Shown one piece after another: positions 24,926 through 33,255 of a DNA stretch of 45,862 bases (position 1 is its first letter; every line of letters starts with the position of its first letter). The stretch is from JAZDEU01 sp043808545. Its GTDB lineage: Bacteria; Patescibacteriota; Patescibacteriia; JAZDEU01. The translations under genes were made by a program, and so were the position numbers. A model generated the notes under the pieces. That model was not told the origin of the DNA. It did not search any database and saw only the letters and a program-made list of their open reading frames with translations. The stretch lies in NCBI GenBank assembly GCA_043808545.1, contig JAZDEU010000020.1, forward strand, positions 1 to 45,862, in the 5' to 3' direction.

Positions 24926-24952
24926 TTGTTTTTTATAAAAATATGATATTAT
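24926..24952 (+). promoter_or_regulatory. Promoter giving a leaderless transcript
   Basis: TTGTTT (24926-24931) and TATTAT (24947-24952). The ATG of the next gene is at 24959, 6 nt past the -10 box, so transcription would begin at or next to the start codon. Confidence 0.5.
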
Positions 24953-24958
24953 ATAAAT

Positions 24959-25261
24959 ATGATACCAATTCAAACAACTAAAGACATTTTATTTTTAGTG
25001 ATTGCTTTTTGCGTTTTGCTCCTTACTATTTTTTTAGCATGGCTTCTTTATTATTTTATCGCAATAATAAGAGATGTCCGCAAATTAACAAAAAGCATTG
25101 AAGATAAAGTTGAAAAAACAGGCGCAGTTATAGATTTAATAAAGAATAAAGTTGATAGTTCCGCAACGCATTTTATCCTTTTAGTTGAAGCGATAAAGCA
25201 AATAGTAAAATTTGCTATGGAAAGGCGGGAAGCGAAAAAGGCGGCGAAGAAGAAAAAATAA
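24959..25261 (+). CDS. Small membrane-anchored coiled-coil protein
   Basis: 100 residues. One N-terminal transmembrane helix (about 8-34, DILFLVIAFCVLLLTIFLAW), then an amphipathic helical region (RDVRKLTKSIEDKVEKTGAV) and a Lys/Ala-rich basic tail (AKKAAKKKK). It resembles DUF948-like small membrane proteins in layout. There is no catalytic motif and the function is unknown. Probably translated from a leaderless mRNA. Confidence 0.7.
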   Translation: MIPIQTTKDILFLVIAFCVLLLTIFLAWLLYYFIAIIRDVRKLTKSIEDKVEKTGAVIDLIKNKVDSSATHFILLVEAIKQIVKFAMERREAKKAAKKKK

Positions 25262-25425
25262 AAATTGAGAAATAGAGAAATTAGCATTAATTCAAAGTTT
25301 AACACCCCCCTTTGGTGAAATATGTGATTTTTGTCAGTTATTTAACAGAAGTTTGTTTTTAGTTAAACTATGTGTCATTTGTAATCCTGACAGTACGGAA
25401 TAGCTTTTACATAGCTTTTTTTTAT

Positions 25426-25453
25426 TTGATTTATGCGTAGAATGTGCTATAAT
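25426..25453 (+). promoter_or_regulatory. dnaE promoter
   Basis: TTGATT (25426-25431), 16 bp, TATAAT (25448-25453) with an extended TG at 25445-25446. The leader of about 145 nt contains the imperfect direct repeats CGCCACTACGAA / CGCCACACTACGAA, ATCCGAAT/ATTCGGAT inverted segments and the dispersed repeat at 25566-25603. The rest of the 344-bp gap holds no ORF I can support. Confidence 0.7.
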
Positions 25454-25565
25454 AGTTTTAAACGCGCCACTACGAACATCAGTTTAGACGCCACACTACG
25501 AATGCGGCACATCCGAATAACGACACCCATCTGAATTTTTTTAAAGATTTAACATTCGGATTTTT

Positions 25566-25603
25566 CGGGGCATTTGGATAAAATTTGTAGGTTCGGATTA
25601 TAT
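25566..25603 (+). repeat. 38-bp dispersed repeat before dnaE
   Basis: 34 of 38 positions match 40037-40074, upstream of a small membrane gene (ATTTGTAG, TTCGGATTATAT shared). It ends 2 bp before the dnaE ATG here and 14 bp before the other gene. Confidence 0.75.
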
Positions 25604-25605
25604 TT

Positions 25606-28600
25606 ATGACTTTTACCCACTTACATACGCATAGCCATTATAGCTTATTAGACGGACTGGCAAAGATTGACGATCTTGTCGCGAAAGCTAAGGAATATAA
25701 GATGGATTCTTTAGCTTTAACAGATCATGGAGTAATGTATGGACTAGTTGAATTTTATCAAAAATGCAAGGCCGCGGGCATAAAGCCGATTTTAGGAGTG
25801 GAGGTATATCTTGCGCCCAATGGAATGGAAAATAAACGATCAAAAATAGATGAGGAAAGACCCCATCTTGTTTTATTAGCAAAAAATATTCAAGGTTATA
25901 AAAATTTAATAGAATTAACATCAAAAGCGCATTTAGATGGTTTTTATTATAAACCAAGAATAGACTTTGATTTATTAGAAAAAAATCACGAAGGCCTAAT
26001 TGCTTTAACTGCTTGTCTTGGGGGAGAAATTCCTTCATTGATTAAGAATGGCAATAGAGAGAGAGCAAAGCAACGAATAATTGAGTATAGTAAATTATTC
26101 GGGGAAGGGAATTTTTATTTAGAAATCCAACATCATAAGGATTGCAAAATTCAGGAATTTGTAAATAAAGAAATGATGAAATTATCTAAAGAAACGGGAG
26201 TGCCTCTTGTCGCGACTAATGATATTCATTATGTGGAAGCTGAAGATCGGCATGCTCATGATATTTTATTATGCTTGCAGACTAAAAAACAGCTTGCGGA
26301 CAAGAATAGGATGAATATGTTAGAGTTTGATGTTTCTTTTAGAAGTCCGGAGCAGATGATTAAAGATTTTTCGTATATTCCGGAAGCTATTGAAAATACG
26401 AAAATTATTGCGGATATTTGCAATGTTGAAATTGAGTTAGGAGAAATAAAGCTTCCATATTATGAAGTTCCTGAAGGAAATACAGAAAATAGTTATTTGA
26501 ACAAATTATGTGTTCAAGGGCTAAAATCAAGATACAATATTACAGAAGAGGAAATAATGGCAGTGAGAAATAAAAAAATATCAGACGAAGAATTAGAAAT
26601 TAGAAATTTGAAATTAGAAATTGGAGAAAAACCATCTAATGAGGATTTTATAAGGAATGTAATAGAACGTATGGATTATGAGCTTGGTGTTATAAATAAG
26701 ATGGGGTTTGCTTCATACTTTCTTATTGTGCAAGATTTTGTTAATTGGTCAAAGAATAATGGCGTAGTTGTCGGACCTGGAAGAGGCAGCGCGGCTGGCG
26801 CGATCGTGGCTTATTTATTGAATATTACTAATGTTGATCCTATAAAATACGATTTGCTTTTTGAAAGATTTTTAAATCCGGAAAGAATTTCTATGCCTGA
26901 TATAGATATTGATTTCGCGGATACGAAAAGAGAAGATGTGATAAGGTATGTAGAAAAAAAATATGGGACGGATCATGTTGCGCAGATTATAACTTTCGGG
27001 ACGATGGCGGCAAGAGCGGCGATTAGGGATGTCGGCAGAGTTTTGGCAATTCCTTATGATTATTGCGATAGAATAGCAAAAATGATACCGATGTTTTCTT
27101 CTTTGAATAAAGCTTTAGAAATTGTCCCGGATTTTAAAGCTATTTATAAAAGCGATAGTGATGCTAAAAAGTTAATAGATATGGCGAGGAAACTTGAAGG
27201 CGTCGCCAGGCATTCTTCCCGCCACGCTTGCGGAATAGTTATTTCTCAAAATAAATTAACGGATTATGTACCTTTGCAATATGCTTCTGGCGATGATAGG
27301 ACGATTGTTTCCCAATATTCGCTCCATCCGGTTGAAGATTTGGGATTGTTGAAAATGGATTTTTTAGGACTCAAAAATTTAACTATCATTGAACGGGCGA
27401 TAAAGATTATAAAAAGAATTTATAATGACGAAATAGATATTGATAATTTACCCATTGATGACGAGAAAACTTATGAATTATTCCAGCAAGGGAATACTAC
27501 TGGCGTATTTCAGTTTGAATCTTCAGGGATGAGACGATATTTAAAGGAATTAAAGCCTACGGATATTGAAGATCTTATCGCGATGACTTCTTTATACCGT
27601 CCGGGACCAATGGATCTTATTCCTGAATATATTGCTGTAAAACATGGCAGGAAAAAACCATCATATCTGCATCCGTTTTTAAAACCGATTCTAGACAAAA
27701 CTTACGGCATAGCGGTTTATCAAGAACAGCTTTTGCGGATAGCAAGAGATTTGGCTGGATTTACTTTAGGAGAAGCTGATGTTTTGCGCCGCGCTATTGG
27801 AAAAAAGATAATAAAACTTTTAAACGAACAAAAAATTAAATTCATAAAAGGATGCATTGCAAACGGCATAAAAGAAAAAACCGCGAGAGATATTTTTGCT
27901 TTTATGGAGCCTTTTGCGGGATATGGTTTTAATAGAAGCCATGCGGCTTGTTATGCGATCATTGCTTATCAAACAGCATATTTAAAAGCTAATTATCCAG
28001 CTGAGTTTATGGCGGCTTTAATGACTTCTGATAATGGCAATCTTGATAAAATTGCCGTAGAGATTGAAGAATCTGTCAGGATGGGGGTTGATATTTTGCC
28101 GCCTGATATAAATGAGAGTTATAAAACTTTTACTGTTGTTGACAGCGAGCAGAGGGGTAAGAAAAAAATAAGATTCGGGCTTTCAGCAGTTAAAAATTTA
28201 GGAGAGAACATCATTGAAAATATAAAAGATGAGAGGGAAAAAAATGGAAAATTTAAAGACACTGATGATTTTGTTAATAGGATGAATTGTAAGGATTTTA
28301 ATAAAAAATCTTTAGAAAGTTTAATAAAAAGCGGGTCATTAGATGGTTTTGGAGAAAGAGGAGATTTACTCGCGAGCGTAGATAAAATTTTAGCTTATTC
28401 TAAGAATGCTCAAAAAGCCAAAGACGGGGGGCAGGATAGTTTATTCGGGCAAGTTGAAACATTTCAATTAAAAATAGAAAAAGGCGATCCTGTTTCGGAA
28501 AAAGATAAATTATCTTGGGAAAAAGAATTTTTAGGTTTATATATTTCAGATCACCCATTTCGCAAGTTTTCTAAAATTTTACAGGATAATATTGTGAAAA

Positions 28601-29208
28601 TTTCTTATCTTGAGTATGCTAAAGATGGCTCAACAATAAGAGCGGGAGGGATAATCTCAACCATAAAAAAAATAATTACTAAAAAAAATGAGCAGATGAT
28701 GTTTATAAGATTGGAGGACGAGACTGGCGGAGGGGAAGTTATCGTATTCCCATCTATTCTAAAAGAATACGCAAATATTTTAAAAGAAGCAGAAACTGTT
28801 GTTATAACAGGAAAAGTTTCCGCGAAAGATTCAACAAATAAAATTATATGCAATGAAATTTTATCTATAAGAGAAGAAAACGCGCTTGACATAAATTCTC
28901 GCTTAGTAAAGATAGATTTTAAGTTAAGAAAGAAAGAAATTTTAGAGAAAGAAATTTTTGATAAAAACGAAGAGGATATTTATGCTGGAGAAATTGATAT
29001 TGGAAAAAAAATAAATATAAGGATAAATAATAAAAATGACATTTTGAAATTAAAGGACATTTTAATATCTGGGAAGGGCAATAATCTGGTATATTTAATT
29101 GTTGATAATAAAAAAATCAAGACTAAATTTAGCATTGATGATAGCGCGGAGATTAAACGTAAAATAGCTGAGATAGCGGGGGAGGGAAATGTGTTTGAGG
29201 AGATATAA
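25606..29208 (+). CDS. dnaE: DNA polymerase III alpha subunit
   Basis: 1200 residues. The PHP domain begins FTHLHTHSHYSLLDG (H5, H7, H9) and keeps LTDHG, GVEVYL, HLVLLA, LTACLGG and TNDIHYV, so all metal ligands of an active PHP exonuclease appear present. The polymerase core has GPGRGSAAGAIVAYLLNITN and the catalytic MPDIDIDFAD (D432, D434, D436). HhH-like, OB (EDETGGGEVIVFPS) and C-terminal regions follow. It is the replicative polymerase; with no separate epsilon gene seen, PHP proofreading is plausible. Residues about 328-343 (EELEIRNLKLEIG) are encoded by an AT-rich repeat inserted in frame. Confidence 0.96.
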   Translation: MTFTHLHTHSHYSLLDGLAKIDDLVAKAKEYKMDSLALTDHGVMYGLVEFYQKCKAAGIKPILGVEVYLAPNGMENKRSKIDEERPHLVLLAKNIQGYKNLIELTSKAHLDGFYYKPRIDFDLLEKNHEGLIALTACLGGEIPSLIKNGNRERAKQRIIEYSKLFGEGNFYLEIQHHKDCKIQEFVNKEMMKLSKETGVPLVATNDIHYVEAEDRHAHDILLCLQTKKQLADKNRMNMLEFDVSFRSPEQMIKDFSYIPEAIENTKIIADICNVEIELGEIKLPYYEVPEGNTENSYLNKLCVQGLKSRYNITEEEIMAVRNKKISDEELEIRNLKLEIGEKPSNEDFIRNVIERMDYELGVINKMGFASYFLIVQDFVNWSKNNGVVVGPGRGSAAGAIVAYLLNITNVDPIKYDLLFERFLNPERISMPDIDIDFADTKREDVIRYVEKKYGTDHVAQIITFGTMAARAAIRDVGRVLAIPYDYCDRIAKMIPMFSSLNKALEIVPDFKAIYKSDSDAKKLIDMARKLEGVARHSSRHACGIVISQNKLTDYVPLQYASGDDRTIVSQYSLHPVEDLGLLKMDFLGLKNLTIIERAIKIIKRIYNDEIDIDNLPIDDEKTYELFQQGNTTGVFQFESSGMRRYLKELKPTDIEDLIAMTSLYRPGPMDLIPEYIAVKHGRKKPSYLHPFLKPILDKTYGIAVYQEQLLRIARDLAGFTLGEADVLRRAIGKKIIKLLNEQKIKFIKGCIANGIKEKTARDIFAFMEPFAGYGFNRSHAACYAIIAYQTAYLKANYPAEFMAALMTSDNGNLDKIAVEIEESVRMGVDILPPDINESYKTFTVVDSEQRGKKKIRFGLSAVKNLGENIIENIKDEREKNGKFKDTDDFVNRMNCKDFNKKSLESLIKSGSLDGFGERGDLLASVDKILAYSKNAQKAKDGGQDSLFGQVETFQLKIEKGDPVSEKDKLSWEKEFLGLYISDHPFRKFSKILQDNIVKISYLEYAKDGSTIRAGGIISTIKKIITKKNEQMMFIRLEDETGGGEVIVFPSILKEYANILKEAETVVITGKVSAKDSTNKIICNEILSIREENALDINSRLVKIDFKLRKKEILEKEIFDKNEEDIYAGEIDIGKKINIRINNKNDILKLKDILISGKGNNLVYLIVDNKKIKTKFSIDDSAEIKRKIAEIAGEGNVFEEI
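26588..26632 (+). repeat. GAAATTAGAAATT-type repeat inside dnaE
   Basis: Iterations of GAATTAGAAATTAGAAATTT encode LEIRNLKLEIG. The same repeat type occurs at 14280-14305 (start of the RlpA-DacA gene), 6735-6790 and 23430-23475 (intergenic). Confidence 0.7.
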
Positions 29209-29239
29209 AATCTGACTTTTTTATTTTTTTATATTATGG

Positions 29240-29245
29240 TAAAAT
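29240..29245 (+). promoter_or_regulatory. Extended -10 box, leaderless start
   Basis: TGG-TAAAAT (TG at 29237-29238, box 29240-29245) lies 6 nt before the ATG at 29252. No clear -35 is seen. It implies a leaderless mRNA. Confidence 0.45.
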
Positions 29246-29251
29246 AATATT

Positions 29252-29602
29252 ATGGATAAAGAAATAATGCTTAAATTTATAGATGAAGTTATTAGTAAGT
29301 CTGGACTTGAATTGCCAGATGATTTTAAGACCGATTATCAAGAGCGGATGCTTTCTAATCTGCAAAAAAAGATTTGGTTATTGATGATTTCTGAATTAGA
29401 TGATGCGAAATTAAAAAAGTTCGTTGAGTTGACTGATGGGATTAGTGATCCTGAAAATATCGGAGATAAAAAAAACATTGATATCTTAGAGTTTTTTAAA
29501 AATAATATAGAGGATTTTGAAATTAAGATTTTAAAAGCAATGGATGCTTTTGGAAATGATTTTATCAGTGATGTCGTAGCGCTTAAGGACAGTACGCTCT
29601 AA
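29252..29602 (+). CDS. Small acidic helical hypothetical protein
   Basis: 116 residues, predicted all-helical and soluble, acidic. It reads LPDDFKTDYQERMLSNLQKK, then KKFVELTDGISDPENIGDKK; such short proteins with an L-P-x-D-x-x-x-x-x-Y pattern are frequent in CPR genomes (DUF5663-like, from memory). No catalytic motif. It lies between dnaE and the giant membrane protein and is bounded by its own leaderless promoter and terminator. Confidence 0.6.
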   Translation: MDKEIMLKFIDEVISKSGLELPDDFKTDYQERMLSNLQKKIWLLMISELDDAKLKKFVELTDGISDPENIGDKKNIDILEFFKNNIEDFEIKILKAMDAFGNDFISDVVALKDSTL

Positions 29603-29621
29603 ATTAGCGCTGATTTTTTTT
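29590..29621 (+). terminator. Intrinsic terminator
   Basis: CAG-TA-CGCT (29590-29598) pairs with AGCGCTG (29606-29612) with a 2-nt bulge, followed by a run of eight T. The stop codon lies in the loop. Confidence 0.6.
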
Positions 29622-29703
29622 AAAACACACCCCTGTCACCTCTTGCTAGCGGGGAACTAATAGACTAAGTTTTTACCACATGAGTAGTTAAATATTTTTT
29701 AGT

Positions 29704-32700
29704 ATGTCTTTATTTAGAAAAACGAAAGAAATGGCGGTTCAAAAAGAAAAAGAATTTGAACCGCAAGAGCAAAAAGCTGATGAAGCTGTTGAGTTTTTAG
29801 ATCCAAGCGAGATAAGAAAGCAATATGACAGAGATATTGATCTTTTGATGTCAGCAAAAAACAAAGAATATATGGAGAGCATAAATGAAGATGAAGGAGC
29901 GCAGATAGATAAGAGGATTGCGAATATGGGAGAGCGTTTAGGATTTGGGGATGAGTTAGATAGAAAAAGAAATGGTGTTATGAATATATTCAGGAAAGTT
30001 TTTGGAGTTAAAGAGAAAAAAACAAAAGATGAGATAATTCTAGATAAGACGGGTAAAATAAGAGATGACGCGGAAGCATGGGTTAAGCGCGATTTGTATT
30101 TTGAGAAAGCGGAGAAAACGCGGCTAGAGCGGGAGAAAGAAGAATCTGCGTTAGCAACTAAAGGAAAAAATATTGCTAAAGTAATTGGTGGTTTAGGAAA
30201 GACAGTCGCAGAGGCTGGCGCGGCGTTTAAGGCAAGCCATATTTTAGTGTCATCCGGGTTAGCTATGGCTGGCGCGGGAGTTGCGGCAAGCGGAGCAGGG
30301 GCGGCAGTCGGATCTTTCGCGTTAGCTGGCGGAGCGCTTTATGGCGGAAAGAAAATGGCTAGTTGGGTAAAAGAGAAATGGAGAGAGCATAAGTATATGC
30401 AGGATGAGTTAGATTATGAGAATAAGTTTATTCAAGAAAGATTAAAACAAAGAACATCTGAACTAATGAGCATAGAATTGATGGATAAGCAGGACGCGGG
30501 AAGAGTGAAAGAAGATAAAAAATACGAGGGCATGAGAAAGCAATATATTACTGGGAAGATTGATGATAATGAATGGAATGAATTTTTAATGAATAGGGCA
30601 GGGGAATCAATAAAACAATGGGCAGAGGGAAAAGAAGGGATAGATGTAAAATACACGGAAAGAGAAATAAAGGATATGGGTGTTGCGGCGGCTGTTTTGG
30701 GGAAGACAGAGGAAAAATTAGATGGAAAAGTTGAGAGAAAATTATTTGACATAGCGAGAAGCAATCCGGCTTTGTTTAAAAAGATAAGCAATGAAAATAC
30801 ATTTAAAACAATGGGTAAAGAATATCTTAATGAATTAAAGGGTTTAGTTTTGTTTCAAATTCCGATTGTTCGTTTAGCTTTAACTGGCGCCGGCGGATGG
30901 GAGCTTGGAAATCAAGTAATAGACATAGCTTTTGAGGGCAATGAATGGTATGAACAAAATAAATATGGCTTGCGTACTTTAACGAAATCTATAGCAGGCA
31001 TTGGCGGAGTGGCGGCTTTGTTTTATGTTTTTTCGCAAGAAGTGGATGGGAGTAAAATTAAAGGGTTAGTTCAGGAGTTTAGGAATGATTGGGGGAAAGT
31101 CGGGAAAATAATAGAGACGCTTTCTCCGGGTAAAGCTGAGGCGGCGGAGATAGAATATCAGACGCCGCAAGTCAAAGATTCTAATGTTGTTAAGGCGCTT
31201 AGTAGTAAAGGGAAGTCAATAGAAGATTTTCATACAGAAGGAAAAATAAACATTGTAAAAGGAGATAATTTATGGAAAATTGCGCAAGAAATGCAACCGC
31301 CAGCGTCTAATAATATTAAAACGCTTCTTGGCGCAGAACTTGCGCCAAAAAACATTAAAGGCGTTGCTCCAAATGTTGCGTTAGATGCAGGGAAAAAGAT
31401 TCAAATAGACGCGATCAAGGATTTTTTAGTTAATAAATATAAACAGCAATATCCGGGAGCTAACCCTGATGTAATTAAACCGGGGCAGAAAATAGATTTT
31501 AGTCCAAAGGAATTAACAGAATATCTTACAAAAAAAGGCGGCGTTGTTGAGAAAGTGCAAAATTTAACTCCGAAGCAAGCTATGGAAGCCGCAGGCGGAA
31601 AATATGATGTTAAGCCTATTAAAAAAGCGGTGGCGGTTGAGAAAGTGAAGAATGTTAAAGAGGTAAAAAGTGCGGAGATTAAAGAGAAGGTGAAAATTGA
31701 AAAGAAGGCGGATGCGCAACAAAAGACAAAAGAAGGACAGGCGCAAGAAGTCAGTAAAGATTCTAAAATAGAAGATAATAGCGATATAAATAAGAGAATA
31801 GCTGATAATGATTATGTGAGTCAGGCAGAGTGGGAGCAAGCTCATACCATAGCTTCGCCGCAAGAATACGCGGATTATATGGAAAAGGTTCCTTTGGCGA
31901 AGAGAGTAGGAAAAGGGATGGAGAAATTAAAGTTGCCGCAAGATAAGATAGAGCTTGAATATGTAAAAAAGATTGAAGGTATAGCAGAAAAATTTACGAC
32001 GGAGCAAAGAAAATTAGGCGCGGTCAAAGAATTGGAAAACAGAATAAATAGATTAGATGGTAATGCGAATAAAGAGACTATTGAAGATCATATTTTATTT
32101 TTATCGCAGTCTGGCGCAGAAAGAGATGTTTTTAATTTAAAATTAAATAGCGCGATAGAGCTGAGAAGCGTTCTGCAGAAACGGCTTAATGTTTCGCCCG
32201 AAGCGATTGGCAGACTAGAAGCGATTTCATCCACAAAAGACGGAATGGTTTTAACGCCGGAAGGTATTTTGGGACATCCTAAAATATATTTATCTGAAAA
32301 TTATGAAATTACAAAAGTAGAAAATGCAGGATATGTTTATGAATCTTCGCGCGACCAATTGAGCAGTTTCAGAGATTGGAAAAAAAGAATCTTAAGACAG
32401 GATAATAGCGTGAAATGGAATCAGTTTCTAGACTATATAGTTATAAAGGGAAATGTTTCAGAAACGAATATGCGCTATGTAAATAGTCCGGAGAAGGTGA
32501 ATTTTGTAATATATTTAGTTGAGCATAATTCTTTTAATAATGTAGAAGCTAGTTCGCGTTTAGGAGATTGCTTAAAGTTGCTTGATAGCCGTCCGTCTTT
32601 AAACTTTTTGCAGAAATTTAATTTTGCGAGAATTATATTAAACCCGAAAAATGCGGAAGTGTCAAAAGATTTTATTACGAGTTTTGGGTTTAGTGAACCA

Positions 32701-32940
32701 AAAGATATAAAGATTAAAGTAAAAGGGGATAGGATTACAATACCGGGCGTGGAGCTTAATGGTAATAAATTTAATTTGCATTTTGATACAAAGACTGGGG
32801 AATTTATTGATCCATGGTTTTTTGGTTTAGGGGACAAAAGATTTAAAAATCCATCTGAATTTTTGAATTATTTAGGAGAGCATATTAAGCATAAGACAGG
32901 GCATTTTTCATATTTGAAAAAGCGGGGGCGGCGGGGGTAG
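29704..32940 (+). CDS. Giant LysM-containing membrane protein
   Basis: 1078 residues. An N-terminal charged region (about 1-160) is followed by a Gly/Ala-rich hydrophobic stretch (ILVSSGLAMAGAGVAASGAG, about 180-215), a long charged helical part, and a second hydrophobic segment (SIAGIGGVAALFYVFS, about 430-445). A LysM-like unit begins INIVKGDNLWKIAQEMQ (about 515-530), with KPGQKIDFSPKEL at about 598-610. A Lys/Glu-rich linker (about 640-700) and an unassigned C-terminal domain follow. It could anchor membrane to peptidoglycan. No homologue recognised by eye. The end is Lys/Arg/Gly-rich (LKKRGRRG). Confidence 0.7.
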   Translation: MSLFRKTKEMAVQKEKEFEPQEQKADEAVEFLDPSEIRKQYDRDIDLLMSAKNKEYMESINEDEGAQIDKRIANMGERLGFGDELDRKRNGVMNIFRKVFGVKEKKTKDEIILDKTGKIRDDAEAWVKRDLYFEKAEKTRLEREKEESALATKGKNIAKVIGGLGKTVAEAGAAFKASHILVSSGLAMAGAGVAASGAGAAVGSFALAGGALYGGKKMASWVKEKWREHKYMQDELDYENKFIQERLKQRTSELMSIELMDKQDAGRVKEDKKYEGMRKQYITGKIDDNEWNEFLMNRAGESIKQWAEGKEGIDVKYTEREIKDMGVAAAVLGKTEEKLDGKVERKLFDIARSNPALFKKISNENTFKTMGKEYLNELKGLVLFQIPIVRLALTGAGGWELGNQVIDIAFEGNEWYEQNKYGLRTLTKSIAGIGGVAALFYVFSQEVDGSKIKGLVQEFRNDWGKVGKIIETLSPGKAEAAEIEYQTPQVKDSNVVKALSSKGKSIEDFHTEGKINIVKGDNLWKIAQEMQPPASNNIKTLLGAELAPKNIKGVAPNVALDAGKKIQIDAIKDFLVNKYKQQYPGANPDVIKPGQKIDFSPKELTEYLTKKGGVVEKVQNLTPKQAMEAAGGKYDVKPIKKAVAVEKVKNVKEVKSAEIKEKVKIEKKADAQQKTKEGQAQEVSKDSKIEDNSDINKRIADNDYVSQAEWEQAHTIASPQEYADYMEKVPLAKRVGKGMEKLKLPQDKIELEYVKKIEGIAEKFTTEQRKLGAVKELENRINRLDGNANKETIEDHILFLSQSGAERDVFNLKLNSAIELRSVLQKRLNVSPEAIGRLEAISSTKDGMVLTPEGILGHPKIYLSENYEITKVENAGYVYESSRDQLSSFRDWKKRILRQDNSVKWNQFLDYIVIKGNVSETNMRYVNSPEKVNFVIYLVEHNSFNNVEASSRLGDCLKLLDSRPSLNFLQKFNFARIILNPKNAEVSKDFITSFGFSEPKDIKIKVKGDRITIPGVELNGNKFNLHFDTKTGEFIDPWFFGLGDKRFKNPSEFLNYLGEHIKHKTGHFSYLKKRGRRG

Positions 32941-32970
32941 CAGTATATAATTTTTTTTTAAAAAAAAAAT

Positions 32971-33043
32971 AAGAACCATAGAGAGAAATAAGATGTTTGT
33001 GAGTTTTTTTGCTCGCATCAAATTTTTCAATATGGTTCTTTTT
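32971..33043 (+). ncRNA. Candidate structured RNA with terminator
   Basis: AAGAACCATA (32971-32980) pairs with TATGGTTCTT (33031-33040), followed by TTT. The interior can form GAT...GTGAG / CTCGCATC with a T-rich loop. This could be the 3' structure of the preceding gene or a small RNA. No known family recognised. Confidence 0.35.
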
Positions 33044-33045
33044 GG

Positions 33046-33077
33046 AGCGGAGCCGTGAACCAAACGGCTCCGCTTTT
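33046..33077 (+). terminator. Strong GC-rich terminator hairpin
   Basis: A perfect 11-bp stem AGCGGAGCCGT / ACGGCTCCGCT (33046-33056, 33064-33074), loop GAACCAA, then TTT. It is unusually GC-rich for this window. Confidence 0.65.
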
Positions 33078-33081
33078 GTGA

Positions 33082-33166
33082 ACTATAATGTGCGTGTCAC
33101 CACATTTCCCCCTCTAAAGATGGGGGAATAGGGGAGTTGGGGCTATAATGGGCGTGTCGCCGAATG
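33082..33166 (+). repeat. Imperfect direct repeats with TATAAT plus C-run palindrome
   Basis: ACTATAATGTGCGTGTCACC (from 33082) and GCTATAATGGGCGTGTCGCC (from 33143) are direct repeats 61 bp apart. Between them lies TTCCCCCTCTAAAGATGGGG, another C-run/G-run repeat. Confidence 0.5.
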
Positions 33167-33252
33167 CGGTTTTTTACAAAATTATGAAAACTTTTAGGCT
33201 TTATTAAGCCAAAATTTTTTTCAAAAATCGTAAAATTTGCTATTCGGCGACA
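33155..33252 (-). terminator. Large inverted repeat containing a terminator
   Basis: TGTCGCCGAAT (33155-33165) and ATTCGGCGACA (33242-33252) are an exact 11-bp inverted repeat. Inside, GGCTT-TATT-AAGCC (33197-33210) sits between A and T runs. It lies directly downstream of the minus-strand lipoprotein gene, so it probably ends that transcript; the flanking A/T runs would allow either direction. Confidence 0.5.
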
Positions 33253-33255
33253 GTC

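Noticed and set aside
25688..26038. 116-codon minus-strand frame opposite dnaE
   Set aside because: It covers the PHP domain of dnaE, whose motifs are conserved on +; no start signal on -.
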